Below are positions 17,741-27,209 of a stretch of 64,000 nucleotides of DNA, piece by piece. Positions within the stretch are counted from its first letter, which is position 1; each line of letters begins with the position of its first letter. The notes under the pieces were generated by a model, which made no database searches, had not been told where the DNA came from, and saw nothing but the letters and a program-made list of their open reading frames with translations. Position numbers and translations under genes: made by a program. This stretch comes from Sphingobium sp. (GTDB lineage Bacteria; Pseudomonadota; Alphaproteobacteria; Sphingomonadales; Sphingomonadaceae), in the NCBI GenBank assembly GCA_009360885.1, contig SPEL01000002.1, positions 248,001 through 312,000 on the forward strand, written 5' to 3'.

Positions 17741-18091
17741 TCATTGGGCCAAGGGCTGTTCCCGCGTCACAAAATGCAACGGCCCGCCGCCATCGAGGCT
17801 GAACCCTGCACCCCAGCCCGGCTCCACATCCAGAATGAGTCGCTGCCCGTCCAGAAACTGCGCCATTATTTCGCCTACATAAAAAGGCGCTCCCCCCACT
17901 TCGCCCAACAGCATATCCCGGCTGCCAATGCGAAAATCCCCCGCCGGATAACACATGGGAAAGGCACCATCACAGCATCCACCAGCCTGATGGAAAAGGA
18001 CTGGCCCATGCTGGCGTGTCAATTCAGCAATGAATGTAAGGGCCGCCGGAGTAGCGATAACGCGTACAATTATTCCTACTCCGGCAACCAT
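17741..18091 (-). CDS. DUF779 family protein
   Basis: A 116-residue protein of the DUF779 family. The family core is clear: ATPAALTFI near the N-terminus, LFHQAGGCCDGAFPMCYPAGDFRIG (with paired Cys and a later Cys), LLGEVGGAPFYVG, and GWGAGFSLDGG near the C-terminus. The biochemical role is not established; the genes repeatedly sit beside ExaC/AldB-type acetaldehyde dehydrogenases, as here, 22 bases after adhP. The conserved Cys cluster suggests metal or redox chemistry, which is inference. The first ATG was taken as start; a shorter start near VRVIATPAAL is possible. Confidence 0.85.
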   Translation of the reverse strand: MVAGVGIIVRVIATPAALTFIAELTRQHGPVLFHQAGGCCDGAFPMCYPAGDFRIGSRDMLLGEVGGAPFYVGEIMAQFLDGQRLILDVEPGWGAGFSLDGGGPLHFVTREQPLAQ

Positions 18092-18113
18092 GATATGTGC
18101 GACCCTCGGCCTC

Positions 18114-19145
18114 TTATTTCGTCATATCGAGGACAACGCGTCCTTCAATCTTGCCCTTGTGCATACGATCGAAAATATCATTAATATCTTCGAGGCGTTC
18201 GGTGCTGACCGTCGCCTTCACCTTGCCATCAGCCGCGAAATCAAGCGATTCTTGCAGATCAAGCCGTGTCCCGACAATCGACCCGCGCACGGTAATGCCA
18301 TTCAGCACCATACCGAAGATATTGAGCGGGAAATCACCCGGCGGCAAACCGTTAAGGGCAACCGTGCCACCACGGGCAACAACATTGACCGCCTGCTCAA
18401 ACGCTTTCTCGCTAACGGCCGTAACCAGAACGCCATTAACGCCGCCACCGGTTTCCCGCTTGATGACCGTTTCCGGGTCTTCGTTGCGGGCATTAACCGT
18501 GATGGTCGCGCCCAGCTTCTTTGCGAATTCCAGCTTGCTGTCATCAATATCAATTGCCGCGACATTCAGGCCCATGGCAACCGCATATTGCACGGCCATA
18601 TGCCCCAGACCGCCAATACCGGAAATGGCGACATAATCGCCCGGCTTGGTGTCCGTCATCTTCAGGCCCTTATAGACCGTGACGCCCGCGCACAGAACCG
18701 GCGCGATTTCGTTAAAGCTGATATTATCAGGCAGATGGCCGACATAGTTCGGATCAGCAATCACATAATCAGCAAAACCGCCATTGATGGAATAGCCGGT
18801 ATTGAGCTGTTCAACGCACAATGTTTCCCAGCCGCCAAGGCAATGGACGCAGTGACCACAGGCCGTATAGAGCCACGGAACCCCGACGCGGTCGCCTTCC
18901 TTCACATGCTTGACGCCTGCCCCCACAGCAGAAACAAAGCCCACGCCTTCGTGGCCGGGAATGAAAGGCGGATTAGGCTTTACCGGCCAGTCCCCTTCTG
19001 CGGCGTGAAGATCGGTGTGACACACACCAGATGCCTGAATAGCGACCTGAATCTGCCCCGGCCCTACTTCGGGAATAGGCACTTCATCAATCGTCAGCGG
19101 TTTGCCAAATTCGCGGACAACCGCTGCTTTCATTGTCTTAGCCAT
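18114..19145 (-). CDS. adhP: Zinc-dependent alcohol dehydrogenase, AdhP type
   Basis: A 343-residue medium-chain dehydrogenase that should interconvert primary alcohols such as ethanol and their aldehydes with NAD+. Catalytic zinc ligands are in [12 protein letters not shown] and GHEGVG, and the structural zinc site is CGHCVHC with a fourth Cys shortly after; the Rossmann motif is [11 protein letters not shown]. The ATG at 19145 is preceded by GGAGGG, which rules out the longer frame. It follows the aldehyde dehydrogenase after about 75 bases, making a two-step alcohol-to-acid operon with the DUF779 gene. Confidence 0.95.
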   Translation of the reverse strand: MAKTMKAAVVREFGKPLTIDEVPIPEVGPGQIQVAIQASGVCHTDLHAAEGDWPVKPNPPFIPGHEGVGFVSAVGAGVKHVKEGDRVGVPWLYTACGHCVHCLGGWETLCVEQLNTGYSINGGFADYVIADPNYVGHLPDNISFNEIAPVLCAGVTVYKGLKMTDTKPGDYVAISGIGGLGHMAVQYAVAMGLNVAAIDIDDSKLEFAKKLGATITVNARNEDPETVIKRETGGGVNGVLVTAVSEKAFEQAVNVVARGGTVALNGLPPGDFPLNIFGMVLNGITVRGSIVGTRLDLQESLDFAADGKVKATVSTERLEDINDIFDRMHKGKIEGRVVLDMTK

Positions 19146-19220
19146 GATAAACCCTCCTAAATATTGGGGAAGAAAGTGCAGGCCGGGCGAATGCCTCTCC
19201 CGGCCCACCCGTTATCATTG

Positions 19221-20741
19221 TCAGAAAAAGCCCAGCTTTTTGGGGCTGTAGCTGACCAGCAGATTCTTGGTCTGCTGATAATGATCCAGCATCATCTTAT
19301 GGTTTTCACGACCAATGCCGGATTGTTTATACCCGCCAAAGGCCGCATGGGCCGGATAGGCGTGGTAGCAGTTGGTCCACACGCGCCCCGCCTGAATAGC
19401 GCGGCCAAGGCGGTAGCAGGCGTTCGCGTCGCGACTCCACACGCCCGCACCCAGACCATAAATAGTGTCGTTGGCGATGGAAATCGCATCATCCATATCC
19501 TTGAAGGTCGTGACGGCGAGAACCGGCCCGAAAATTTCTTCCTGGAAAATGCGCATCTTGTTATGGCCCCGGAAAACCGTGGGGTTGATGTAATAACCAT
19601 CATCCAGATCGCCACCCAGCCTGGCTGCATCGCCGCCGATGAGCAGTTCTGCGCCTTCCTGCTTGCCAATATCCAGATAGCTCAGGATTTTATCACGCTG
19701 CTGGGCCGACGCCTGCGCGCCGATCATCGTCGTGGGGTCCAGCGGGTTGCCCTGCTTGATGGCCGCAACACGGGCGAGCGCCCGTTCCATGAAACGATCA
19801 TATATGGATTCGTGGATGAGCGCGCGGCTGGGGCAGGTGCAAACCTCACCCTGATTAAGTGCAAACATCACAAAGCCTTCAACGGCCTTATCGAAATAAT
19901 CATCATCTTCGCGGGCGATGTCATCCATGAAGATATTGGGCGATTTCCCGCCCAGTTCCAGCGTCACAGGAATGAGGTTCTGCGTCGCATATTCCATAAT
20001 GAGGCGGCCCGTCGATGTGGCCCCGGTGAACGCGATCTTGGCAATTTTGGGCGAAGTCGCAAGCGCTTTACCGGCCTCCGCACCGAAACCATTGACGACG
20101 TTCAAAACACCCGGTGGCAGCAGATCACCGATAATTTCCATCAGCACCATGATGGATGCCGGGGTCTGTTCCGCCGGTTTCAACACGATGCAGTTACCGG
20201 CCGCCAGCGCAGGCGCGATTTTCCATGCACCCATCAACAACGGGAAGTTCCACGGAATAATCTGGCCAACAACGCCCAGCGGTTCGTGAAAGTGATAGGC
20301 GACCGTGTCGTGGTCAATCTCACCCACGCTACCTTCCTGCGCACGAATGCAGGCAGCGAAATACCGGAAATGGTCAATCGCCAACGGAATATCCGCTGTC
20401 ATGGTTTCACGAATTGGTTTCCCGTTATCCCATGTTTCGGCAGTGGCGATTTTCGCCAGATTGTCTTCCATCCGGTCAGCAATGCGATTCAGGATCAACG
20501 CACGTTCCGTCACCGATGTACGGCCCCATGCATCCTTCGCCTTATGCGCAGCGTCGAGCGCGGTGTTAACGTCCGACGCATCTGACTGGGCTACCTGACA
20601 CACGACCTTGCCCGTTACCGGGGACTTGTTATCAAAATAGCGCCCCGCCTGCGGGGCAACCCATTGCCCGCCGATATAATTGTCATACCGGTCAGCAAAA
20701 GGATGGCTCATCGCCACTTGCGGCTCTGTAATCATATCCAT
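19221..20741 (-). CDS. Aldehyde dehydrogenase, ExaC/AldB type
   Basis: A 506-residue NAD(P)+-dependent aldehyde dehydrogenase. The catalytic Cys is in [11 protein letters not shown], the Glu in LELGGKSPN, and the cofactor region shows FTGATSTGR. The Tyr-rich [17 protein letters not shown] and long N-terminus ([17 protein letters not shown]) are typical of ExaC/AldB acetaldehyde dehydrogenases. AGAGGA precedes the start. It heads the adhP-DUF779 operon and lies downstream of a GAF-Fis regulator with a palindromic operator candidate about 115-130 bases before the start. Acetaldehyde or a related short aldehyde is the likely substrate. Confidence 0.94.
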   Translation of the reverse strand: MDMITEPQVAMSHPFADRYDNYIGGQWVAPQAGRYFDNKSPVTGKVVCQVAQSDASDVNTALDAAHKAKDAWGRTSVTERALILNRIADRMEDNLAKIATAETWDNGKPIRETMTADIPLAIDHFRYFAACIRAQEGSVGEIDHDTVAYHFHEPLGVVGQIIPWNFPLLMGAWKIAPALAAGNCIVLKPAEQTPASIMVLMEIIGDLLPPGVLNVVNGFGAEAGKALATSPKIAKIAFTGATSTGRLIMEYATQNLIPVTLELGGKSPNIFMDDIAREDDDYFDKAVEGFVMFALNQGEVCTCPSRALIHESIYDRFMERALARVAAIKQGNPLDPTTMIGAQASAQQRDKILSYLDIGKQEGAELLIGGDAARLGGDLDDGYYINPTVFRGHNKMRIFQEEIFGPVLAVTTFKDMDDAISIANDTIYGLGAGVWSRDANACYRLGRAIQAGRVWTNCYHAYPAHAAFGGYKQSGIGRENHKMMLDHYQQTKNLLVSYSPKKLGFF

Positions 20742-20850
20742 GATAAAATCCTCTTCCCAAGGGAGTAAATCGGCGTTGTACAGCCGACTATTCGTCTACG
20801 CTGGCAGGTTCAGGGGGATGCAACAAGCCTGCGGCCAGAGAGGAAGTGGG

Positions 20851-20878
20851 GCGAGTGTCTCACCTATGAGACAGTCGC
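20851..20878. promoter_or_regulatory. 28-bp palindromic operator candidate for the alcohol operon
   Basis: Core arms TGTCTCA (20856-20862) and TGAGACA (20867-20873) are perfect around CCTA; the symmetry continues outward as GCGA and TCGC after one mismatched pair. It lies in the 244-base region between the regulator and the aldehyde dehydrogenase, upstream of the latter, the expected place for an activator binding site. The best candidate binder is the adjacent GAF-Fis protein; that assignment is inference. No further gene is seen in this intergenic region. Confidence 0.65.
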
Positions 20879-20985
20879 TTCAGGATGATTTTAAACCCGG
20901 AAAAAACAATGTGGAAAGGATGGTTGACCCCTTCATTTTGCTGCGCAACAAAAACAGGTACAATATCAGATAAAATGATTTGATA

Positions 20986-21963
20986 TTAATGCTCTATCCC
21001 GGCTTTCTTCATGCGGCGATACAAGGTAGCACGGCCAATCCCCAACACCTGCGCAGCACGCGTCGCATTGCCCCCTGTTTGGGCCAAAGCGCGGCGTAAT
21101 ATGCCCCGTTCCCCATCATGCAGGGAAACGCCCCCTTCCTCACCCATCACATCCGCGAGGGACCGGGGTGTCTCAAGGCTTTCATTCGTCAGACGATAGC
21201 GGATGCGGGCAGCACGGCTCGCGCCAACGACCATATCATCCCTGTCTACGGCAAGCAGGCCGGAGCCCAGCACCGGGTCATCCCCGGTGAAGATCACCCG
21301 CGCCTCGGCATAAGTACGGGCGAAATAATCCCGCTCAATCGTCCGGGCGGTTTCCTGCACCAGCGATGCAATCATGTCTGCCATCATCTGGCTATGGTCA
21401 TCGCGGCAACTGGTAACATCAAGCGCCCCAATGAGTTGCCCATTGGGGGCATAAATCGGCGCATCCATACAGCTAATGCCGATGTTACGGCTGGAAAAAT
21501 GCTGATCGCGGTGGATGATGACTGGCCGGCCTTCAAACAGGCAGGTCCCAATGCCATTTGTGCCTTCCTCCGCCTCCCCCCACATGCCACCGGGGGCAAG
21601 CCCGACGCTGGCAAAGGCCGCAGCATCGCCATCTGAAGAGCGCCGTTCCAACACAATGCCCGCACTACTGCTAAGGACAATACCGCAGCCAGAACGCCCC
21701 ACTGTGCGAAAAAGCTGATCCATCACCGGCGCAGCAATAGCAAGGAGCGCGCCATGCTCATCGCGGGCGGCGGCGAGCTCTCTGGCACTCACTCGCTCTC
21801 GTCTGCGCTGCGTAGAGGGATCAAGCCCATGATGGAGAGCAGAACGGCACCATGATGCCGCCACGGGGGACTGCGCCGCCCGGCTGGATGATTTCACCGC
21901 ATCAAATACGGCATCGGCATGATGCACAGTATCTCGACTCAAATGACCTCTCCTGATCATCAT
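20986..21963 (-). CDS. GAF-Fis transcriptional regulator (AcoR-like, no AAA+ domain)
   Basis: A 325-residue regulator resembling AcoR-type activators. The N-terminal part (SWCRSALHHGLDP) and GAF sensor domain (about 70-210, with GTNGIGTCLFEGRPVIIH and SCMDAPIYAPNGQLIGALDVT) are clear. The C-terminus is a Fis-type HTH, GNATRAAQVLGIGRATLYRR. The central AAA+ domain of sigma-54 activators is missing: no Walker A, GAFTGA or Walker B motif appears between the GAF and HTH parts. It therefore cannot drive sigma-54 polymerase in the usual way and probably acts at a sigma-70-type promoter. It lies upstream of the aldehyde and alcohol dehydrogenase operon, its likely target. Confidence 0.9.
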   Translation of the reverse strand: MMIRRGHLSRDTVHHADAVFDAVKSSSRAAQSPVAASWCRSALHHGLDPSTQRRRERVSARELAAARDEHGALLAIAAPVMDQLFRTVGRSGCGIVLSSSAGIVLERRSSDGDAAAFASVGLAPGGMWGEAEEGTNGIGTCLFEGRPVIIHRDQHFSSRNIGISCMDAPIYAPNGQLIGALDVTSCRDDHSQMMADMIASLVQETARTIERDYFARTYAEARVIFTGDDPVLGSGLLAVDRDDMVVGASRAARIRYRLTNESLETPRSLADVMGEEGGVSLHDGERGILRRALAQTGGNATRAAQVLGIGRATLYRRMKKAGIEH

Positions 21964-22060
21964 CGCAGCATGACGCCACTTATCGTTTAGGTCAAACCCA
22001 CCTCTGTCATAACTGATACCGCGGATAATATCACTGATACCAAAGCATCAGCGAAGAACA

Positions 22061-24001
22061 TCAGGCCTTATGGGGGGCAGGTGCGCCGCCCGGTTCATCC
22101 GCCTCTGCCACATCTGCGATGTTGGGCGCAGGCGCAGCCCCATTCCCCTTCGCGGCTTCGCCATTCACATGGCGGATAGAAAGCGCCGCCATATAGGGCG
22201 CGCTCAGGAACCGGGCAGAAAGCCCCAGCATCCCGATAAAGACCAACACCGAAAAGCCATCCCCCAGCACATCATGGCCAATCAATGCCAGAAGGCCGAA
22301 TATCAGGGCCAATGTGCCCAGCGTCGTTTCCATGACGGTAGAGGTAAAGGGCGTTTCCTTCGTTCCACCAACTGCAAATTTAGGCGTCCGTCGCCATGCC
22401 AATGGCTTGCTGGAGAGGCCCGCAACCCCGCCCACCAATATGGTGTAAGATAATGCAAGGCGCGCAACTTCGCCGTGAATCATGTCCCGAATACGCGTGC
22501 ACCCCGCAAGGCGATACCGATGCCCCGTCCGCACCAGCATCGTCAGCGTGCCAATGCCCATCATCAACCAGAGGATGTTGGGAATAGCCACCGGCTCCAT
22601 GCTGCGCGTCAACAATGCAACGCTGGTTGCCGCCATGCCCGCAACCGCACCCACCATACCCGCCAGCACTCTTAATGGAGCAACGCAGCGTAAGACCTCC
22701 AGCAATTTGGTCCAGCCCGGCAAACGCGGTGCGAGCGGCGCAGGCAGGAACAGTCGCCAATAGCGGCGAAGCTGCTGCACCGGCCCCGCCGTCCAGCGGA
22801 AACGCTGCTTCTTATAATCATCAAATGTATCGGGGATAAGACCGCGCCCGAAGGTCTGCCCCAGATAGAGGCCATGATAGCCCGCAGAACGCAGCCGCAC
22901 GGAAACCTCCGAATCCTCGGTAAGGCACCATTCGGCCCAGCCGCCAACCTCACGCAGAGCCTTGGTACGGATGAGGCACATGGTGCCGATGGTGAAGGCA
23001 CCGCCATATTCGCTGACCCCCGGCATATCGACCTTATTATTCGGCATATATTCCCAATAACAGGCGGTCAGATAATCGCTCACCTCATAACCGAAATAGT
23101 CATGCGGCGTCTGGATATAGGCCATTTTCGGGTCATCGAAAAAGGGAACGAGTTGTGAAAGAAAATCAGGCCGAGCCAGATAATCGGCGTCTACCACCGC
23201 GACAATATCGGCATCCGGGGCCATGATCGTCATGCAATAATTTAATGCGCCTGCCTTCGCGCCGGGCAGTGGGGCCTTATGGTAAAAGCGAAACACATCC
23301 CGGCCCAAACGGTCATTGAGAACCTTGCAATGCGCCTCTAATGGCCGCCACAGCGCTTCATCAGGAGTGTTATTATCGATAACGATCACCTCATAATGCG
23401 GGTAATCCTGCGCGGCGAGATGATCCATCGTCGCTATCACCACTTCGGGCGGTTCGGCATAACAAGGCAGTTGCAGCGATACCTTATAGGCGCGATCCTC
23501 CCCATCAGGGCGAGGCGGCATGATCGGGCGGCTCCATTGTTCATGCGTCAATATGGATTCGCGGGCAAAGCGCTCCATAAAGCCCAGCGCCCAGACAATC
23601 ATCGCAAAGCCAAGGCCGATATAGCCAAGACCTTCCGCCCATGCCGGCAAACCCGCCTCATTGAGGAACAGCCCCATCCAAAGGGTGGAAACCAGCAGCA
23701 TCAGCGGCTGTACCGCCATCCACAACACACCGGGCATAGAGAGACGGTTGACATAATAACGAATGAGCGCCGCGAGATTAAGGAACAGCACGAGGATCAA
23801 TGCCTGATCGAACAGATGCCCCGTCAGCATCGCTGTCACCAAAACGGTAACAGCCGAAGCACCAAAAATCTCGATCATTTCATCAGAAACCGGGCGCGCA
23901 ATATGATGGGGGGATGGGACGGCCCTCAATGCCAGCAAAGCAGAAACCAGCGCCATAACCGCCAGAAACACCATGGAGGAATCGAGTAATGCGCGCGACA
24001 T
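22061..24001 (-). CDS. Membrane processive-type glycosyltransferase, GT2 (BcsA/NdvB-like)
   Basis: A 646-residue polytopic enzyme. Several membrane helices precede a cytosolic GT-A domain with DNNTPDE, VVDADYLARPDF, TEDSEVSVRL and QRFRW, the D, DxD, TED and Q(Q/R)xRW set of processive beta-glycan synthases; further helices follow. The family makes cellulose, cyclic or linear beta-glucans and similar polymers, but there is no PilZ domain and no bcsB or ndv partner adjacent, so the product is unknown. AAGGA lies five bases before the ATG at 24001. The gene stands alone between two regulatory-looking intergenic regions. Confidence 0.88.
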   Translation of the reverse strand: MSRALLDSSMVFLAVMALVSALLALRAVPSPHHIARPVSDEMIEIFGASAVTVLVTAMLTGHLFDQALILVLFLNLAALIRYYVNRLSMPGVLWMAVQPLMLLVSTLWMGLFLNEAGLPAWAEGLGYIGLGFAMIVWALGFMERFARESILTHEQWSRPIMPPRPDGEDRAYKVSLQLPCYAEPPEVVIATMDHLAAQDYPHYEVIVIDNNTPDEALWRPLEAHCKVLNDRLGRDVFRFYHKAPLPGAKAGALNYCMTIMAPDADIVAVVDADYLARPDFLSQLVPFFDDPKMAYIQTPHDYFGYEVSDYLTACYWEYMPNNKVDMPGVSEYGGAFTIGTMCLIRTKALREVGGWAEWCLTEDSEVSVRLRSAGYHGLYLGQTFGRGLIPDTFDDYKKQRFRWTAGPVQQLRRYWRLFLPAPLAPRLPGWTKLLEVLRCVAPLRVLAGMVGAVAGMAATSVALLTRSMEPVAIPNILWLMMGIGTLTMLVRTGHRYRLAGCTRIRDMIHGEVARLALSYTILVGGVAGLSSKPLAWRRTPKFAVGGTKETPFTSTVMETTLGTLALIFGLLALIGHDVLGDGFSVLVFIGMLGLSARFLSAPYMAALSIRHVNGEAAKGNGAAPAPNIADVAEADEPGGAPAPHKA

Positions 24002-24220
24002 AAACATCCTTATTTTTCTTGCCCTTATGGCCTAAGTCTGCCTCAGACCATCTAAGCAACCCCGCCAAGCGCTCCTTATTTCCCTAATCACAAGGGGAAA
24101 TCCGGTGAAACGGTGCAGATGCAGGAGCAACCGAGGCTATAATGTCCTTATGGGCCAGCACACCCGAATTTCCTACCCACCTTGCTTGTCAGGCAGACAT
24201 CGGCCTCTTACGATCCTATC

Positions 24221-24979
24221 ATGACAAAGCGAAAACATAACGCCATGCTGGGTGGCTTCCTTTCTTTTGCTCTCTCCTTCTGCGCCCCAATGGCATGGGC
24301 AAAGCAGGAAATAGCAGCACCCAACCCTTCCTCTTCACCCATTAATCCGGCGGGCCTGTATCAGGGCATTGGCGACGGCCCCGATGTGGCATCTCAGCTA
24401 TTGTTGACCAAAGAGGGCGATTTTCGGTTTCAACTGATGGCAGGCGCGCTGGATTTATGGTCACAGGGCCAATGGATTCAGGCCGATAATGGCACGCTTA
24501 CCCTCAACACAGCCCCCCGGCCCAAGCCACCGGAACTTCATGTTCAGAGCATGGAGAAGAAAGCGGGCGCGCCCATTTCTATCCTTGTAACCACCCCAAA
24601 AGGCCGCAGTATAGCCGGTGTGGACTTTGTCATCGGTTTTGACAAAGGCCAAAGCATTGAGGATTATACCCAGTCCGACGGCTGGCAAGCGGACCCTGCG
24701 GAAAAACGTATCCCCCGCTGGATATCCCTGCGCGAACCAATTTACGATATTATATTGGACCAAACCCCCATCCCCGACGGGGCCAATGATCTGCGCTTCA
24801 CCCTCATCCCCAATGATGTGGGTGTGCTGGATTTCATCAATGCCACCGGCATTTTACGGGAAGAGGACGGAGAGACGTTTCTCACCGTCAGTATGGACAA
24901 AGGCAGCACATCCTTTGTGCGTTTAAAGCCAGATAAAGAACAATCGGGCGAAGAACAAAAAACCGAGAATAAACCATGA
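24221..24979 (+). CDS. Exported protein of unknown function
   Basis: A 252-residue protein I do not recognise. It has a signal peptide (LGGFLSFALSFCAPMAWAKQ, cleavage probably after AWA) and a mature part opening with INPAGLYQGIGDGPDVASQLLLTKEGDFRF, a pattern seen in small exported beta-rich proteins that bind or sense ligands. The C-terminus is charged and Glu/Lys-rich. No Shine-Dalgarno sequence is clear at ATG 24221 or 24245, so the start is provisional. It is divergent from the GT2 gene and converges on the CoA-transferase genes. Confidence 0.7.
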   Translation: MTKRKHNAMLGGFLSFALSFCAPMAWAKQEIAAPNPSSSPINPAGLYQGIGDGPDVASQLLLTKEGDFRFQLMAGALDLWSQGQWIQADNGTLTLNTAPRPKPPELHVQSMEKKAGAPISILVTTPKGRSIAGVDFVIGFDKGQSIEDYTQSDGWQADPAEKRIPRWISLREPIYDIILDQTPIPDGANDLRFTLIPNDVGVLDFINATGILREEDGETFLTVSMDKGSTSFVRLKPDKEQSGEEQKTENKP

Positions 24980-24982
24980 AGC

Positions 24983-25017
24983 AAAGGGCGCCCGGTTTTA
25001 TCGACCGCGCGCCCTTT
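24983..25017. terminator. Bidirectional hairpin terminator
   Basis: AAAGGGCGC (24983-24991) pairs perfectly with GCGCCCTTT (25009-25017). It lies between the convergent exported-protein and CoA-transferase genes and can serve both. Confidence 0.72.
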
Positions 25018-25043
25018 CCAACATCTCATGATCGTCAGATCAA

Positions 25044-25706
25044 TCAGGCGGTCACATAATGGGCCGTGGTTTTGGCAGCCACTTCCTCCGCCGTCACACC
25101 GGGGGCTAATTCCATCAGCTTGAACGGACTGTCATGGTCTGCGCGCTGGAACACACAGAGGTCCGTGATAATCATATCCACCACATTCTTGCCCGTGAGT
25201 GGCAAGGTGCAGGCCGGAATGAACTTCGGATCCCCATTTTTGGATACATGTTCCATCACGACGATGATTTTCTTCACGCCTGCGACGAGGTCCATCGCGC
25301 CGCCCATGCCCTTAATCATCTTGCCGGGGATCATCCAGTTGGCGATGTCGCCAGCCTCTGACACCTCCATCGCGCCCAGCACAGTAAGGTCGATATGACC
25401 GCCACGGATCATCGCAAAACTATCGGCAGAGCTGAAATAAACGCTGCTGGGCAGTTCGCTGATGGTCTGCTTACCGGCATTGATAAGGTCCGGGTCTTCC
25501 TCTCCCTCATAAGGGAAAGGACCGATGCCCAGCATCCCATTTTCCGACTGCAGCGTCACTTCGACGCCATCGGGGATATGGTTGGCCACCAAAGTGGGGA
25601 TGCCAATGCCGAGGTTCACATAATAGCCATCCTCCAGCTCCTGCGCGGCGCGAGCAGCCATCTGATCGCGGGTCCAGCCCTTTGTTGCTGCATCAATGGT
25701 CATCAT
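25044..25706 (-). CDS. 3-Oxoacid CoA-transferase, subunit B
   Basis: The 220-residue beta subunit of a family I CoA-transferase that moves CoA from succinyl-CoA to a 3-oxoacid such as acetoacetate or 3-oxoadipate. The catalytic Glu is in [25 protein letters not shown] and GGAMDLV are typical. Its ATG overlaps the stop of subunit A by four bases (ATGA), so the two are translationally coupled. Acetoacetate (ScoB) is the more common assignment for this length and sequence, but 3-oxoadipate (PcaJ) would connect to aromatic degradation; the sequence alone does not decide. Confidence 0.92.
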   Translation of the reverse strand: MMTIDAATKGWTRDQMAARAAQELEDGYYVNLGIGIPTLVANHIPDGVEVTLQSENGMLGIGPFPYEGEEDPDLINAGKQTISELPSSVYFSSADSFAMIRGGHIDLTVLGAMEVSEAGDIANWMIPGKMIKGMGGAMDLVAGVKKIIVVMEHVSKNGDPKFIPACTLPLTGKNVVDMIITDLCVFQRADHDSPFKLMELAPGVTAEEVAAKTTAHYVTA

Positions 25707-26410
25707 GCGCTCTCCTTCTGCCGAACGGTGCGGAATTCAATCTTCTTATCATAGGGGCTGCCGACTATCAGGCGCTTCACATAAATGCCGGGCAGGTGAA
25801 TTTGGTCAGGATCAAGGCTACCAACCGGCACTACTTCTTCTACCTCTGCGATGCAGATTTTGGCGGCGGTCGCCATGGGCGCATTAAAATTACGCGTGGT
25901 CTTGCGGAAAATCAGATTGCCTGCCTCATCTGCTTTCCAGCCCTTGATGATGGCAATATCCGCAAAAATGCCGCGTTCGAGGATATAATCCTGCCCGTCG
26001 AAATTCTTGACTTCCTTGCCCTCGGCCACCTGTGTGCCAACGCCGGTTTTGGTATAGAAACCGGGTATACCCGCGCCGCCCGCCCGGCACCGCTCCGCCA
26101 GAGTTCCCTGCGGGCAGAATTCCACCTCCAGCTCACCGGCGAGGAACTGCCGTTCAAATTCTTTATTTTCACCAACATAAGAAGAAATCATCTTCTTCAC
26201 CTGACGGGTGCGCAGCAGCTTGCCCAGTCCTTCGCCATCAATGCCCGCATTGTTAGAGGCAATGGTAAGGTCCTTCACGCCATTATCCCGGATGGCATCA
26301 ATTAACCGTTCCGGTATACCGCACAGGCCAAAGCCGCCCGCGCATATATGCATGCCATCGAATAACAGCCCTTCAAGGGCCGATGCCGCATCCGGATATA
26401 ATTTCTTCAA
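25703..26410 (-). CDS. 3-Oxoacid CoA-transferase, subunit A (TTG start)
   Basis: The alpha subunit, 235 residues, with the glycine-rich CoA-binding loop [15 protein letters not shown], and [21 protein letters not shown] place the start at TTG 26410: GGAGG lies nine bases upstream, and the product then begins with [11 protein letters not shown] as in the family; an ATG at 26431 lies upstream of that GGAGG. It overlaps subunit B by four bases. A terminator-like hairpin and csbD lie upstream. Confidence 0.9.
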   Translation of the reverse strand: MKKLYPDAASALEGLLFDGMHICAGGFGLCGIPERLIDAIRDNGVKDLTIASNNAGIDGEGLGKLLRTRQVKKMISSYVGENKEFERQFLAGELEVEFCPQGTLAERCRAGGAGIPGFYTKTGVGTQVAEGKEVKNFDGQDYILERGIFADIAIIKGWKADEAGNLIFRKTTRNFNAPMATAAKICIAEVEEVVPVGSLDPDQIHLPGIYVKRLIVGSPYDKKIEFRTVRQKESA

Positions 26411-26542
26411 GGCGTCAATCCTCCATCCCAATTCTGTTTCACGGCCCTATCCGACAAGATATATAATGGCTGATCGCCCCGCACCGGAATCATCACCGCC
26501 TAACAGATGACAGCAAAGCATTTCAGGGGGCTGACAGGCAAG

Positions 26543-26576
26543 AAAAAAGGCCGCCCGAATATCGAACAGCCTTTTC
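26543..26576 (-). terminator. Terminator of csbD
   Basis: On the minus strand AAGGCTG and CGGCCTT arms (one wobble) are followed by a run of T (the A run at plus-strand 26543-26548). It lies about 35 bases after the csbD stop. Confidence 0.65.
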
Positions 26577-26611
26577 CCGATTTTGTCACGTCCAGAAAAA
26601 ATAAGATCAGA

Positions 26612-26782
26612 TTATATCTTATCACCCAAAGCACCCTTTACGGTGCCTGCGACCTTCTGCGCTTTGCCCTTCAATTCCTGCGCCGCACCTTCGGCCTTCG
26701 TTTCAGGGTCGTTGCTATGTTGTTTGGCCTTACCGATGGCTTCGTTGACGGTGCCTTTTACCTTATCGACAAATTCACCCAT
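26612..26782 (-). CDS. csbD: CsbD-family stress protein
   Basis: A 56-residue small hydrophilic protein starting MGEFVDKVKGTVNEAIGKAK and ending KVAGTVKGALGDKI, the CsbD/YjbJ pattern. These are abundant stress- and stationary-phase proteins of unclear function, probably disordered or helical. GGAG lies eight bases before the ATG. It has its own terminator. Overlapping plus-strand frames are shadows. Confidence 0.9.
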   Translation of the reverse strand: MGEFVDKVKGTVNEAIGKAKQHSNDPETKAEGAAQELKGKAQKVAGTVKGALGDKI

Positions 26783-26956
26783 TTTTCTACTCCTTCGGTT
26801 TCAGTTGGATAGATAACAACGCAACGGCCCACCTTCTCTTTTGGTTCCCTCACAACGACAAACGGCCCGCCACGAAAGACGAGCCGTTGTACTTCTTAAC
26901 CGCAGCATGCGGTCTACTGGCCTTATTAGCGCAGGCCTTAAGCGCTCCGGCCTTGT

Positions 26957-27208
26957 TTAACGCTGGGCTGCGCCAACCATATAACGCCAGATATTGGCGG
27001 CATCTTCTTCCCGCGCCTCTTCGCTCTGGCCATCCAGCGCAGCCTTCACCATCACCGCACCCGCCTCCTGCATCACCGCATCCGGTTCCCGGATCGCCTC
27101 CAGCACAGCGCGGGCAGCCGGGATAAAACTCTCCCACGCCGTTTCTGGCTGACCGGCCTGAATGCACAGGGCGCGGGCGATGCGTTCCGGCAAGCCAGCT
27201 CCAACCAT
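26957..27208 (-). CDS. Small hypothetical protein coupled to thiSG
   Basis: An 83-residue acidic, Ala/Glu-rich, mainly helical protein that I do not recognise (LPERIARALCIQAGQPET near the N-terminus, ANIWRYMVGAAQR at the C-terminus). Its ATG comes one base after the TGA of thiSG, so it is almost certainly co-translated with it. It could be an accessory of thiamine synthesis or simply a conserved passenger. Downstream, an AACGGC/GCCGTT hairpin (about 26866-26887) may terminate the unit. Confidence 0.65.
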   Translation of the reverse strand: MVGAGLPERIARALCIQAGQPETAWESFIPAARAVLEAIREPDAVMQEAGAVMVKAALDGQSEEAREEDAANIWRYMVGAAQR

Positions 27209-27209
27209 A

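Noticed and set aside
18030-19160. 376-codon plus-strand frame opposite adhP
   Set aside because: Antisense to AdhP, which has all its zinc ligands; no domain or ribosome-binding site supports the plus-strand frame.
19164-20585. 473-codon plus-strand frame opposite the aldehyde dehydrogenase
   Set aside because: It lies entirely antisense to a complete ExaC-type gene with intact catalytic motifs; its His/Arg/Asn-rich composition is that of a shadow frame.
20742-20985. Sigma-54 promoter ahead of the aldehyde dehydrogenase
   Set aside because: A TGGC...TTGCA-like pair is present (plus-strand about 20819-20837), but the GG to GC spacing is 13 rather than 10, and the regulator lacks an AAA+ domain.
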